A stretch of DNA of 64,000 nucleotides from Kiloniellaceae bacterium (GTDB lineage Bacteria > Pseudomonadota > Alphaproteobacteria > Kiloniellales > J153), in the NCBI GenBank assembly GCA_021776175.1, contig JAJFGJ010000035.1, positions 38,126 to 102,125 of the forward strand, written 5' to 3'. The stretch's first letter is position 1. Each line of letters begins with the position of its first letter. The position numbers and the translations under genes were made by a program. This document shows positions 8,857 to 17,831 of this stretch, piece by piece. The notes beneath the pieces were generated by a model that was given only the letters and a program-made list of their open reading frames with translations, was not told the DNA's origin and searched no databases.

Positions 8857-9825
8857 CTAGCGCGGCGCGGCGGCGCGGCGCAGGCGGTCGTTGATGGCGG
8901 CGCCGAGGCCGGTCTCGGGGATCGCCATGACCGCGATGGCGCTGAATTCCGGGCGGTCCAGGCGGTGCAGGGCGGCGAAGAGCTTGGCCGCCGCTTCGAT
9001 AAGGTCGCCGCTCGGGCTCAGGTTTTCGGTGGCGGAGGCTTCGGGTGGCGCCGGTCCAAAGGCGAGCAGGGCCTCGCCGGGCTTGGCCTCGTGCGCGTTC
9101 AGGCGCAGGGGCAGGCGCGGGGCGTAGTGGCTCTCCAACATGCCGGGCGAGGCTATGGCGGTATTCACGCCGGCCAGGACGATGGGGCCGATCTCGGCCT
9201 CCAAGTCCTCGCGCGTCACCCCGCCGGGGCGCAGCAGCACCGGCGTTTCGCCGGTAAGATCGAGCACGCTCGATTCCAGGCCGAGCGGGCAGGGGCCGCC
9301 ATCCAGGATCAATCCAACCGCCGCGCCCAGCCCTTGCGCCACATGGGCGGCGGTGGTGGGGCTGACCGCGCCGGATATATTGGCGCTGGGCGCGGCGATG
9401 GGCCGCGCCACCGCGTTCAGCAAGGCCTGCGCCACGGGATGATTGGGCGCCCGCACGGCCAGGCTGGGCAGGCCGGCGCTGCACAGAAGCGAGACTCGGC
9501 TCTCGGCCCGGCGCGGCAGAACCAGGCTGAGCGCGCCGGGCCAAAAACGCGCCGCGACGCGCCGCGCGCGGTCATCGGCGATTACCTCGCGCGCCGCCGC
9601 TTCGATATCGGGAACGTGGACGATCAGGGGATTGAACTGGGGCCGGCCCTTGGCCGCGAAAATCGCCGCCACCGCGGAGTCGTCGGTCGCATCCGCGCCC
9701 AGGCCGTACACGGTTTCGGTCGGAAAGGCGACCAGACCCCCGGCGCGCAAAAGCGCCGCCGCCTCGGTTATGGCCGCCTTATTGGGCGCGCGCATATTAT
9801 TCCAGTGCTCTTCCGCCTTGCTCAT
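8857..9825 (-). CDS. tsaC: L-threonylcarbamoyladenylate synthase (Sua5/TsaC)
   Basis: 322 residues, the long Sua5 form. The YrdC domain opens with GGLVAFPTETVYGLGADATD and continues with AAKGRPQFNPLIVHV and RAPNHPVAQALL. The pocket segment SAPSANISGAVSPTTAAHV is followed by the C-terminal Sua5 domain (ASPGMLESHYAPRLPL). It makes threonylcarbamoyl-AMP for t6A37 of ANN-decoding tRNAs in the cytoplasm. The start could also be Met11. It stands alone here, with a separate RNA-like transcription unit upstream. Confidence 0.92.
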   Translation of the reverse strand: MSKAEEHWNNMRAPNKAAITEAAALLRAGGLVAFPTETVYGLGADATDDSAVAAIFAAKGRPQFNPLIVHVPDIEAAAREVIADDRARRVAARFWPGALSLVLPRRAESRVSLLCSAGLPSLAVRAPNHPVAQALLNAVARPIAAPSANISGAVSPTTAAHVAQGLGAAVGLILDGGPCPLGLESSVLDLTGETPVLLRPGGVTREDLEAEIGPIVLAGVNTAIASPGMLESHYAPRLPLRLNAHEAKPGEALLAFGPAPPEASATENLSPSGDLIEAAAKLFAALHRLDRPEFSAIAVMAIPETGLGAAINDRLRRAAAPR

Positions 9826-9850
9826 GGCGGCGCAGTTTATTCATTGCCTG

Positions 9851-9880
9851 AAAATAGAAAAGGCGCCTGAACAAGCGCCT
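9851..9880 (-). terminator. rho-independent terminator of the candidate RNA
   Basis: On the minus strand AGGCGC, an 8-nt loop and GCGCCT form a stem (9861-9880), followed by TTTTCTATTTT. Confidence 0.7.
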
Positions 9881-10047
9881 AGATGAAAAACCTAATTAAA
9901 CATGCCAAGAGCCACCGCTACGGGTAGCTCTTGGTCTTTAGCTCTCGCTCACTGGAAGTCAACCCACCCTAGGTCGTGAGGTGCATCCAGAGTCACCGCA
10001 CAGGCTTTGCGGCGGCTATATCGTCATCGGCAGATCGTCCGATCACG
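9851..10047 (-). ncRNA. candidate structured small RNA
   Basis: A 414-bp gap without a gene holds an apparently independent unit on the minus strand. A promoter (10054-10083) is followed by about 195 nt that fold strongly. The stem CCAAGAGC/GCTCTTGG spans 9905-9934, pairs CTCAC/GTGAG and CTGGA/TCCAG enclose a GGTGGGTT loop, and the transcript ends in a GC hairpin with a T-rich tail. Size and organisation resemble 6S-like RNAs, but no diagnostic sequence was recognised. The function is unknown. Confidence 0.4.
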
Positions 10048-10053
10048 TGAAAT

Positions 10054-10083
10054 TATTTAGCGCCCATGCATCGAAATAGTCAA
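10054..10083 (-). promoter_or_regulatory. sigma70-type promoter of the candidate RNA
   Basis: Minus strand: TTGACT at 10078-10083, 18-bp spacer, TAAATA at 10054-10059. The predicted start is near 10047. No other gene begins downstream before the terminator. Confidence 0.5.
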
Positions 10084-10239
10084 GAGTTGATGAAAGATTT
10101 TACCTAAACAATGCTCCGGAACGCCGGACCATAAGCGGATCGTTTCAACCTTTGTGCCCAATGGCAGATCGTGGTGCGGGGTCATCGGTACAACTGCTCC
10201 CGAACCAACACCGGCATTCTAGGTTTGAACGCTGGTTTA

Positions 10240-11295
10240 CTACGAAGGCCTTCCCGATGATGGGTGCAATCCGTCAAATCGTTCAAAACGGCGGCGGTTA
10301 AACCTGCGCCGGTAAAAGCTTGGCGTTAATCCGACCTTGCGCTTGAATACCCGTCTGAAGGATGCCGGATCCTCGTAGCCCACCTCGCGTCCAATTTTGT
10401 CGATGGCGTCGTCACCGATGTCAAGCATCTCTTTGGCTTCCTCGACGCGCAGTGCGTGCACGTAGTCCATGGGGCGGTATCCGGTCGCGCGATTGAATCT
10501 GCGCGCGAATGTCGTGGGCGAAAGCCCCGACCGCTCGACCATCCCGGTAATCGGGTTTGGATGCTCATAATGCTCGGCGATCCATTTCTGGCATTGGCTT
10601 ACGATACCGTCATTGTGAGGCACGCCCTGGGACATGACTGTAAAAGGCGCTTGGTTTTCTTCCCGGCTCAACAATAGCCAGAACTTGGCCGTATTAGCCG
10701 CATGTTCCACACCGCAAAATCGTGTGATGAGGTAGAGCGCTAAATCCTGCCAAGCCATGGCGCCACCCGATGTCACAATTTGAGTGTCATGCCCTGAGAC
10801 GCACAGTTCTTGCTGTATGCGCCATCGAACTTCAGGATAGTGAATTCGGGTAAGATCGCCGTAGGCCCAATGGGTTGTCGCCTCCCAGCCGTTGAGCACG
10901 CCGGATTCGGCGAGCATGATTGCCCCTGTGCAGGCCGAAGATATTATCGTGCCCCGGCCTTGTTGACGCATAAGCCAGTCGAGTTCCAGGTCATTGAGAA
11001 TTTTTAGCGGGTGTGTGTTCGGAACCGCGAGGCTGCCCACGAGCGCGACATCGGTGGCTCCCGCTTCATCGATACTACAGTGCGGCGATACGACGATATT
11101 ACCGGCGCAATGAAACGGCTCTTTCGTTGCGGCGACAATGCGCACATCGAATTGCGGGCTGCTTGGCTTCCCGGTGACATAGTTTTCCCAAGCGATGCCG
11201 ACCGTGCTGAGCACTTCGTATAGCCCGTACAGGGTAGCGGCCGTCGAGTCGGGCGTTGCCAGAAGGCTTATCGAAACTGGCCGGTGCTTAGGCAT
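10240..11295 (-). CDS. GlxA-type AraC family transcriptional regulator
   Basis: 351 residues. Residues 5-200 form a DJ-1/PfpI-like domain (ISSACTGAIMLAESGVLNG, the nucleophile-elbow region with Cys). Residues 240-335 carry two AraC helix-turn-helix motifs (GLSPTTFARRFNRATGYRP and GYEDPASFRRVFKRKVGLTP). Such regulators often activate amino-acid or quaternary-amine catabolism. It diverges from the methyltransferase gene over about 127 bp, so that gene is the likeliest target. Confidence 0.85.
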   Translation of the reverse strand: MPKHRPVSISLLATPDSTAATLYGLYEVLSTVGIAWENYVTGKPSSPQFDVRIVAATKEPFHCAGNIVVSPHCSIDEAGATDVALVGSLAVPNTHPLKILNDLELDWLMRQQGRGTIISSACTGAIMLAESGVLNGWEATTHWAYGDLTRIHYPEVRWRIQQELCVSGHDTQIVTSGGAMAWQDLALYLITRFCGVEHAANTAKFWLLLSREENQAPFTVMSQGVPHNDGIVSQCQKWIAEHYEHPNPITGMVERSGLSPTTFARRFNRATGYRPMDYVHALRVEEAKEMLDIGDDAIDKIGREVGYEDPASFRRVFKRKVGLTPSFYRRRFNRRRFERFDGLHPSSGRPS

Positions 11296-11422
11296 AACCG
11301 CGCGTCCCCTGCGGTGAATTTACCTCTATTTTGTAAGTTCTGCCTCTTCGTCGTCAAGCGAGGTGTGTCTAGATTAATACCAGATTCAATGCCACGGACA
11401 TATAAGGGGGAGGGAAGTGATC

Positions 11423-12469
11423 ATGGACGAACAAAAGCTCAACGAATTTCTGGGTCAAATGTTACAGGACCTGGGCGGCGCATTCAGTATACCGCTGGTG
11501 CGCATCGGCGATGCCCTTGGCCTCTACAAAACGCTCCACAAGGACGGCCCCTTGACGGCGGCCGAACTGGCCCAAGCGACTGGACTGGCCGAGCGTTATC
11601 TTCGCGAATGGCTGTCGGCCCAGGCGGCGTCCAACTACGTCGCCTACGATGCGGCGAGCGGCCGTTTTTCCCTGTCGCCGGAACAGGCCGCAGTCCTGGC
11701 CGACGAGGACAGCCCGGTCTACATGGTCGCGGCCTTCGAATGTGCGGCAGCCAACGTATCGAACCAGCCCGCGCTTGAAGCGGCGTTCAAATCGGGCGAC
11801 GGCGTTGCTTGGGGCAACCAACCGGGCTGCCTGTTCTGCGCCGTCGCCAAGTTCTTCCGGCCAAGTTATCGACACAATCTGGTGCAGGAGTGGCTCCCGG
11901 CCCTCGACGGTGTTGTCGAGAAACTGACAAGCGGTGCCCGTGTCGCCGACATCGGGTGCGGTCATGGCCACTCGACGGTCATCATGGCGGAGGCATTTCC
12001 AAACTCCGACTTCACCGGTTACGACTTTCACGATGGCTCAATCGCGGAGGCTCGCGATCACGCTAAAGCGCACGGTCTGACGAATGCCGCGTTCGAGGTT
12101 GGCCTGGCCAAGGAGTATCCCGGCGAGTTCGATCTTGTTTGCTTCTTCGATTGCTTGCACGACATGGGCGATCCGCACGGCGCCATGGCCCATGTCCGTG
12201 ACTCGCTTGCTCCCGGCGGCACCTGCATGATCATCGAACCGATGGCCGCCGATGCTCTGGAAGACAACCTCAATTCGGTCGGGCGGTTATACTATTCCGC
12301 CTCGACCATGGTTTGTGTGCCGACGTCACTGGCGCAGGAAACTGGAACCGCGCTTGGCGCCCAGGCCGGCGAGGCCCGACTTCGTGAGGTCGCCGAGGCA
12401 GGCGGTTTCGGGCACTTTCGCCGCGCCACCGAAACTCCGTTCAACATAATCCTGGAGGCCCGAATCTAA
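11423..12469 (+). CDS. class I SAM-dependent methyltransferase with winged-helix N-terminus
   Basis: 348 residues from ATG 11423, with GGGAGGGAA nine bases upstream. GTG 11417 is the alternative. The N-terminal 100 residues look like the dimerisation/winged-helix module of plant-type and antibiotic O-methyltransferases (LGLYKTLHKDGPLTAAELAQ). The Rossmann motif VADIGCGHGHSTVIMAEAF lies near residue 176, then FFDCLHDMGDPHGA. It lies divergent from a GlxA-type regulator. The substrate is unknown. Confidence 0.8.
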   Translation: MDEQKLNEFLGQMLQDLGGAFSIPLVRIGDALGLYKTLHKDGPLTAAELAQATGLAERYLREWLSAQAASNYVAYDAASGRFSLSPEQAAVLADEDSPVYMVAAFECAAANVSNQPALEAAFKSGDGVAWGNQPGCLFCAVAKFFRPSYRHNLVQEWLPALDGVVEKLTSGARVADIGCGHGHSTVIMAEAFPNSDFTGYDFHDGSIAEARDHAKAHGLTNAAFEVGLAKEYPGEFDLVCFFDCLHDMGDPHGAMAHVRDSLAPGGTCMIIEPMAADALEDNLNSVGRLYYSASTMVCVPTSLAQETGTALGAQAGEARLREVAEAGGFGHFRRATETPFNIILEARI

Positions 12470-12473
12470 AGCG

Positions 12474-12575
12474 CTACCCAGCCCGCGCCGGATCGACAAT
12501 CAGGTCGGCGGTTTTCTCGAACGCCGGATATTTCCCGCGCGCGATGAAGTGCGGGTTTTCTAAGCCGGGTTTGCC
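12474..12575 (-). pseudogene. cysQ 3'-end fragment (duplicate)
   Basis: The minus strand reads GKPGLENPHFIARGK and then YPAFEKTADLIVDPARAG before TAG. The first 15 residues match the last 15 of the intact cysQ at 13770 (GKPGFENPHFIAHGK) with two changes, and DNA similarity continues a few bases past that gene's stop. Homology stops abruptly upstream of the glycine codon. It is a truncated duplicate; together with the intact gene it brackets the alcohol dehydrogenase. Confidence 0.65.
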
Positions 12576-12696
12576 CGCCCGCTGGACGTCGTTATGCTCT
12601 CCTTGCGGTCATAAAGTCCGCAGGGTGAAGCCTGCCTAGTAAGCGGGCGTGAAAAATCGGTCGAATGAGTCAATAGGGTCGCAAAGGGTTCTGGCA

Positions 12697-13740
12697 ATGA
12701 AGGCCGCGGTATTTGAAAAGTTCGGCGGACCCTTGACGGTCACGGATATCGCCGAGCCCGGCTGTCCGCCCGATGGCGCGATCGTCGAGGTCAAGGCCTG
12801 CGGTGTCTGCCGTTCGGATTGGCACGCTTGGAAAGGGGCTGATCCCGATGTAACGGCCCCCCATGTTCCCGGACATGAGCTTGCGGGTATCGTTGCCGAG
12901 CTTGGGCGCGGCTGTACCCGGTTTCGGATCGGTGACCGCGTGACCGCGCCCTTCATTTTAGCTTGCGGTACCTGCGGCGAGTGTTTGGGTGGCGATCCGA
13001 CCGTCTGCGCCGATCAGCATGTTATCGGATTCTCCGCCTATGGGGCCTTCGCCGAGCGAGTGGTCGTTCCCCGCGCCGATTTTAATCTTGTGCACTTGCC
13101 CGAGACCTTAGGGTTCACGGATGCCGCCGGAATGGGATGCCGGGTCACGACAGCTTTCCGGGCTTTGATCGACCGCGCGCATTTGGCGCCCGGTGAATGG
13201 CTGGCCGTCCATGGATGCGGCGGTGTTGGATTGTCCGCGATCAAAATCGCCGCGGCGATCGGGGCGCCGGTTGTCGCCGTGGATATATCGCCCCAGGCGC
13301 TTGACTTGGCTTCAAGCTTAGGTGCGACAAGGGTTTTGAACGCCCGCGATGTCAACAACGTCGGGGAAGCCGTCTTTGAGATCACCGGCGGCGGCGCTCA
13401 TGTTTCAATCGATGCGGTGGGTACGACCACGGCCTTTCATAATTCCTTGGAAGGGCTCCGCCCGCTCGGGCGTCATGTTCAAATCGGCATGCCGACCGGC
13501 CGCCATTCCGAGCCGACGATCAAGTTGCTGGAGATGGTTTATGCGAAGCAGCTTTCCTTGCATGGAACCCGTGGTATTGCCGCAAGCCGATTCCCGGCGC
13601 TCTTTCGCATGATCGATTCCGGCCGTCTTAGCCTCGATGGTCTCATTACCAAGCTCATTGACCTCGAAGATGCCGGTAAGGCGTTACAGGCCATGGACGG
13701 CGAGCAACCCGCGGGCATTACCGTCATAAATTCTTTTTGA
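12697..13740 (+). CDS. zinc-dependent alcohol dehydrogenase (MDR family)
   Basis: 347 residues starting MKAAVFEKFGG at ATG 12697. The catalytic zinc ligands are in ACGVCRSDWH and PGHE, and the structural zinc cysteines in ACGTCGECLGGDPTVC. The NAD(P) Rossmann motif GCGGVGLSAIKIAAAIGA follows. It is a medium-chain dehydrogenase, oxidising an alcohol or reducing an aldehyde; the substrate is not evident. It is the only gene between the cysQ fragment and the intact cysQ, which suggests it arrived with, or caused, the local duplication. Confidence 0.88.
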   Translation: MKAAVFEKFGGPLTVTDIAEPGCPPDGAIVEVKACGVCRSDWHAWKGADPDVTAPHVPGHELAGIVAELGRGCTRFRIGDRVTAPFILACGTCGECLGGDPTVCADQHVIGFSAYGAFAERVVVPRADFNLVHLPETLGFTDAAGMGCRVTTAFRALIDRAHLAPGEWLAVHGCGGVGLSAIKIAAAIGAPVVAVDISPQALDLASSLGATRVLNARDVNNVGEAVFEITGGGAHVSIDAVGTTTAFHNSLEGLRPLGRHVQIGMPTGRHSEPTIKLLEMVYAKQLSLHGTRGIAASRFPALFRMIDSGRLSLDGLITKLIDLEDAGKALQAMDGEQPAGITVINSF

Positions 13741-13769
13741 TTTGGGTCCGGCTATTCTGCGAACGCCGC

Positions 13770-14588
13770 CTATTTCCCGTGCGCGATGAAGTGCGGATTT
13801 TCGAATCCGGGTTTGCCGTAGGCGAGGGGGGTGCCGTCGCCGGCTCGCACGATCTGGCCGCCGGCGGCGCGTAGGACCGCGTGGGCGGCGGCGGTGTCCC
13901 ATTCCATGGTCCGGCCGAAGCGCGGATAGAGGTCGGCCTTGGCCGCCGCGATCAGGCAGAACTTGAGCGAGCTTCCGGCCGTGATCCGGTCCTTGATCTT
14001 GTAGCGCGCTAGGAACGCATCGAGCTCCGGGCCGCTGCCGTGGCGGCGGCTGGCGATCACGGTCGCGCCCTCGGCGGGAATCGCTCTCGCCTCGATGGAT
14101 TTGGGTGGGTGGTTCGCTTCTGTATAAGTCGCGGACGCGGTTCCGTCTTTAGCCGTCGTCCCGGTCCAGGTCATGGCCATGGCCGGCGCGTGGACCACGC
14201 CGGCGGCCGGCTGGCCGTTTTCGATCAGGGCGATGTTGACCGTGAACTCGCCGTTGCGCGAGATGAATTCCCTGGTCCCGTCCAGGGGATCGACCAGCCA
14301 GAAGCGGCCGCCGGTAACATCCGGCGCGGCCCCGGCCGACATGGCTTCTTCCGCGACGATTGGGATGCCGGGCGTGACTTGGCGCAGGGCCGCCAGGATC
14401 AGATCCTCGGCCGCTTGATCGGCGTCGGTGACCGGCGAATTGTCGTCCTTGCGGCGAACCTCCATGCCCTCGACGTAGTAGGTCATGATGGCTTCGCCCG
14501 CCCGCGCCGCGATCAGGCGCAGGACGGCGATCAGGGCCTCGCGGTCATCCGGGTCGATGGCCGCGTATTTGGGCGCCGTGCCGCTCAT
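13770..14588 (-). CDS. cysQ: 3'(2'),5'-bisphosphate nucleotidase CysQ
   Basis: 272 residues. Inositol-monophosphatase-fold motifs are visible: NSPVTDADQAAEDLIL, the metal-binding WLVDPLDGTREFISRNGEF and EWDTAAAHAVLRAAGG. CysQ hydrolyses 3'-phosphoadenosine 5'-phosphate to AMP and prevents PAP build-up during sulfate assimilation. The start ATG overlaps the stop of the molybdoenzyme gene by 4 bp, but a functional link is unclear. The C-terminus is shorter than that read by the duplicate tail at 12474. Confidence 0.88.
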   Translation of the reverse strand: MSGTAPKYAAIDPDDREALIAVLRLIAARAGEAIMTYYVEGMEVRRKDDNSPVTDADQAAEDLILAALRQVTPGIPIVAEEAMSAGAAPDVTGGRFWLVDPLDGTREFISRNGEFTVNIALIENGQPAAGVVHAPAMAMTWTGTTAKDGTASATYTEANHPPKSIEARAIPAEGATVIASRRHGSGPELDAFLARYKIKDRITAGSSLKFCLIAAAKADLYPRFGRTMEWDTAAAHAVLRAAGGQIVRAGDGTPLAYGKPGFENPHFIAHGK

Positions 14589-16930
14589 GGCGCCTTCCTA
14601 TCTTTAGCATCGCGGATCGCGCGCCAAATCTTTTCCGGCGTCGCCGGCATGTCGATGTGGCGTACCCCCAGGGGCTTGAGCGCGTCGAGCACGGCGTTGA
14701 TCGCCGCCGGCGAGGCGCCGATAGAGCCGGCTTCCCCGGCGCCCTTCACGCCCATATCGTTGGTCTTGCAGGGGAAGTCCTCGATCATGGTCAACTCGAT
14801 CTCAGGAAAGTCGTCGGCGCGCGGCATGCAGTAGTCCATGAAGGAGCCGGTCAGAAGCTGTCCGCTTTGCGTATCGTAGACCGTGTTCTCCAGCAAGGCC
14901 TGACCGATGCCCTGCACCGTGCCCCCGATGACCTGGCCGGCGGCCAGCATGGGGTTCACCAGGGTTCCGAAATCGTCGACGATGATATAGCGCGCCAGGC
15001 GCAGGCTGCCGGTCTCGGGATCGATCTCCACTTCGCAGGCGTGGCAACCATTGGGGTAGGTCATGGTGGCGCCGCCGTGCTTGGCGTGGGCCTCGATCGG
15101 TCCGCGCAGGTCTTCGGGCAGAGGCGCGGCCTCGCCCTTGGCCGCTTTCGCGGCCTCCCCCAGGGTTACCCGGCGGTCGGTGCCGACGACGACGAAGGCG
15201 CCCCCGGTGAGTTCCAGATCGGCTTCGGCGGCTTCCAGCAGATGGCCCGCGACCTTGCGCGCGCGTTCGATGACCGTATCGGAGGCCGTGGCGATGACCG
15301 TCCCGCCCATGAGCAAGGAGCGCGAGCCCCCAGTGCCGCCGCCGCCGGGTAAATCGTCGCTGTCGCCCTGGCGAATGCGGATCAGATCCGGCGTCAGGCC
15401 GAACTTGTCGGCCAGGATTTGGGTGTAGGCGGTTTCGTGGCCCTGGCCATTGGTCTGGGTCCCGACATGAACGGTAATGCCGCCGTCGTCGTCGAGGGCC
15501 ACGCGCGCCTCCTCGTTGCCGCTGCCGCCGCATTCCTCGATATAGCAGGCGAAGCCCAGGCCGCGCAGCTTGCCTTTCGCCTTGGCGCGCGCGCGCCGTT
15601 CGGCAAAGCCGGCATGATCGGCGGCGGCCAGGCCGCGTTCCATCATGGCCGGGAAATCGCCGCCGTCGTAAGTCAGGCCGGTCGCCGTCTTGTAGGGCAT
15701 GTCGGCCGGCGCGATCAGGTTGCGCCGGCGCAGCTCGACCGGGTCCAGGCCGAGATCGAAGGCGGCGGCGTCGAGCAGGCGCTCGACGATATAGGCCGCC
15801 TCCGGCCGCCCGGCACCGCGATAGGCATCGACCGGCACGGTGTTGGTGAAGATGCATTTCACATCGCCGTAGGTGGCCGGGATCTTGTACTGGCCGGAAA
15901 ACATCTTCACGCAGCACCCGGTCGGGATGAAGGTGCTGAAGTTGGACAGATAGGCGCCCATGTTGGCCACGATACTGGCGCGGATCGCCAGAATGCGCCC
16001 GGCCTCGTCGAGGGCCAGTTCCGCCACCGTGACGTGATCGCGGCCGTGGTTGTCGCTGAGGAAGCTTTCGCTTCTTTCTCCGTTCCACCGCACTGGACAG
16101 CCTAGGGCGCGGGCCGCGTAGAGCACCAGCACCTGTTCGGCGAAGAGGAAGTTCTTCATGCCGAAGGCGCCGCCGACATCGGGCGTGACGACGTGGAAAT
16201 TCTCCGCCGGCAGCTTGAAGATATGGCCGGCCAATTGGTGGCGCAGCTTGTAGGACCCCTGGGTGCCGGTGGTCAGGGTGAAACGCCCGCTGTCGGCGTC
16301 GAAGGCGCCCAGGGCGTTGCGTGGCTCCATGGAATTCACGACCAGGCGGTTGTTGATCAGCTCCAGGCGCGTCACATGCGCGGCCTTGGCCATGGCGGCC
16401 TGGGCCGCGGCCTCGTCGCCCAGTTCCCAGTGGACCGCGAGGTTGTTCGGCGCCTGGTCCCAGACTTGCGGCGCCCCGGGATCGAGGGCGCGGGCGGTGT
16501 CTATGACCGCCGGTATTTCATCGATCTCGACCTCGATCGCCTCGGCGGCGTCCTTGGCCTGGGCCAGGGTCTCGGCGACCACGAAGGCGATGGGGTCGCC
16601 CACATGACGCACCCGGCCGCGCGCCAGCACCGGGTGCCGGGGGTCGATCTGCTTGGCACCGCCCTTGCCCGGCATGGGGGTCAGGCAGGCGATATCGCCG
16701 ATCCCGTCGCGGGTCAGGTCCCCGGCGGTGTAGATCGCCAGCACTCCCGGCAGGTCGCGGGCCGCCGCCGTGTCGATCGCGCCGATCTCGCCATGGGCAT
16801 GGGGGCTGCGCAGGACGAAGCCGACGGCCTCGCCCGCCAGGTGGATATCGTCGGTGTAGCGGCCCTCGCCGGTCAGAAACCGGACATCCTCCACCCGGCG
16901 CAAAGCCTGGCCGACGCCGAAGAGACCCAT
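14585..16930 (-). CDS. xanthine dehydrogenase/CoxL family molybdopterin-binding subunit
   Basis: 781 residues from MGLFGVGQALRRVED at 16930. The aldehyde oxidase a/b hammerhead domain (about 20-130) is followed by the molybdenum-cofactor domain. It carries TPDVGGAFGMKNFLFAEQ, the active-site loop DAYRGAGRPEAAY and the catalytic Glu in GVKGAGEAGSIGA. AYRGAGR is the form II CoxL-like loop rather than the AYRCSFR of true CO dehydrogenase. The usual FAD (CoxM) and iron-sulfur (CoxS) partners are not adjacent. The oxidised substrate is unknown. Confidence 0.85.
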   Translation of the reverse strand: MGLFGVGQALRRVEDVRFLTGEGRYTDDIHLAGEAVGFVLRSPHAHGEIGAIDTAAARDLPGVLAIYTAGDLTRDGIGDIACLTPMPGKGGAKQIDPRHPVLARGRVRHVGDPIAFVVAETLAQAKDAAEAIEVEIDEIPAVIDTARALDPGAPQVWDQAPNNLAVHWELGDEAAAQAAMAKAAHVTRLELINNRLVVNSMEPRNALGAFDADSGRFTLTTGTQGSYKLRHQLAGHIFKLPAENFHVVTPDVGGAFGMKNFLFAEQVLVLYAARALGCPVRWNGERSESFLSDNHGRDHVTVAELALDEAGRILAIRASIVANMGAYLSNFSTFIPTGCCVKMFSGQYKIPATYGDVKCIFTNTVPVDAYRGAGRPEAAYIVERLLDAAAFDLGLDPVELRRRNLIAPADMPYKTATGLTYDGGDFPAMMERGLAAADHAGFAERRARAKAKGKLRGLGFACYIEECGGSGNEEARVALDDDGGITVHVGTQTNGQGHETAYTQILADKFGLTPDLIRIRQGDSDDLPGGGGTGGSRSLLMGGTVIATASDTVIERARKVAGHLLEAAEADLELTGGAFVVVGTDRRVTLGEAAKAAKGEAAPLPEDLRGPIEAHAKHGGATMTYPNGCHACEVEIDPETGSLRLARYIIVDDFGTLVNPMLAAGQVIGGTVQGIGQALLENTVYDTQSGQLLTGSFMDYCMPRADDFPEIELTMIEDFPCKTNDMGVKGAGEAGSIGASPAAINAVLDALKPLGVRHIDMPATPEKIWRAIRDAKDRKAP

Positions 16931-17151
16931 GGCAGAAACCCTTGTTAGCTCGATGGATTTGTGTGTGTCCGCGCGGCTGCGCGACGCGGGAATGATAGGC
17001 GCCGAGCCGGGCCTCTCCAAGCGATATTTCGGTGCGAGCGTAACCGGACTTTAAGCCTGCCCGTGCCAGGATCGAGGGTAGGGATCGGCCGCCGGGTCAA
17101 CCCGAAACTCAAGATGCTGCCCGCCTAAGTAATGCGGGGAATGAGGTCGAG

Positions 17152-17304
17152 ATGGAGACAGCCTTTCTTCCCGCCGCTATCGTCTGGACTGCGCTCGGCA
17201 TCGGCCTGGCCTGCGTCCTGGCCCGGCTCAAGGGCCCCGAGCAAGGCCAAGAGCACCCCCGGCACGAGGAACCGGCCGCGCAAGCCCCGGGGTCCGGAGA
17301 CTAG
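17152..17304 (+). CDS. small single-pass membrane protein (hypothetical)
   Basis: 50 residues. ATG 17152 follows GAGGTCGAG. The sequence has one hydrophobic segment (AAIVWTALGIGLACVLA) and a charged, proline-rich tail. I recognise no family. Reading-frame quality and the Shine-Dalgarno-like element support it modestly. Confidence 0.35.
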   Translation: METAFLPAAIVWTALGIGLACVLARLKGPEQGQEHPRHEEPAAQAPGSGD

Positions 17305-17514
17305 CGCGTAAGCCGCGTCCACGCCCGGCCCTGGCCTGTGGAAACCGCGCGCCCGGCGGCCTATACGACCCATGCCGAGATATACCTCTTTCGCATAGCT
17401 GGCGTGCAGCCTTGGCATTGGTTTGGGCCGTGGGAATGTCTACTTATGCTGCAACGCAACATACACCGAAACCCGCTTCGCCAGCACAGCCGTTGAAACG
17501 AGGGAACCAGAGCC

Positions 17515-17658
17515 ATGAAAAACATCTTCCGGACGATACGTCAGTGGCGCCGCGCCAACGCCGCGGCCATGATGCTCTACCGCTTGGATGACGGCATGCT
17601 CGCCGATATGGGCCTCGCCCGCGCCAACTTGCGCCGGGACGTCCACATCTTCCACTAA
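17515..17658 (+). CDS. DUF1127 small protein
   Basis: 47 residues. It reads MKNIFRTIRQWRRANAAAMM followed by the DUF1127 hallmark LYRLDDGMLADMGLARANL. Short DUF1127 proteins of alphaproteobacteria are arginine-rich and are linked to RNA turnover and phosphate or carbon adaptation in the few cases studied. GAGGG lies upstream of ATG 17515, and a strong terminator follows 40 bp after the stop, so it looks like a monocistronic unit. Confidence 0.75.
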   Translation: MKNIFRTIRQWRRANAAAMMLYRLDDGMLADMGLARANLRRDVHIFH

Positions 17659-17699
17659 ACGGTATCGGCGGCGCCCCGGCGCCGCGGGTTTTCGATCCA

Positions 17700-17730
17700 G
17701 CGGCGGTCCCTTGCGGGGCCGCCGTTTTCG
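17700..17730 (+). terminator. rho-independent terminator after the DUF1127 gene
   Basis: Stem CGGCGG (17701-17706) with CCGCCG (17719-17724), then TTTTCGTTT. A second GC-rich hairpin with TTTT lies just upstream at 17668-17692. Confidence 0.7.
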
Positions 17731-17831
17731 TTTGTGTTCAGGCCGCGCACCTGGACGAGCGCTTTGTTTCTTTGGAGCCGGCATCCCGGTGGTGTTAAGT
17801 TGTTGCTTCACTGGGGAAAGGCACGGCGTCT

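Noticed and set aside
9851..10047. Naming the structured RNA as 6S or SRP RNA
   Set aside because: Length fits 6S, but no diagnostic conserved sequence could be matched by eye, and SRP-specific GGAAGCAG-type loops are absent.
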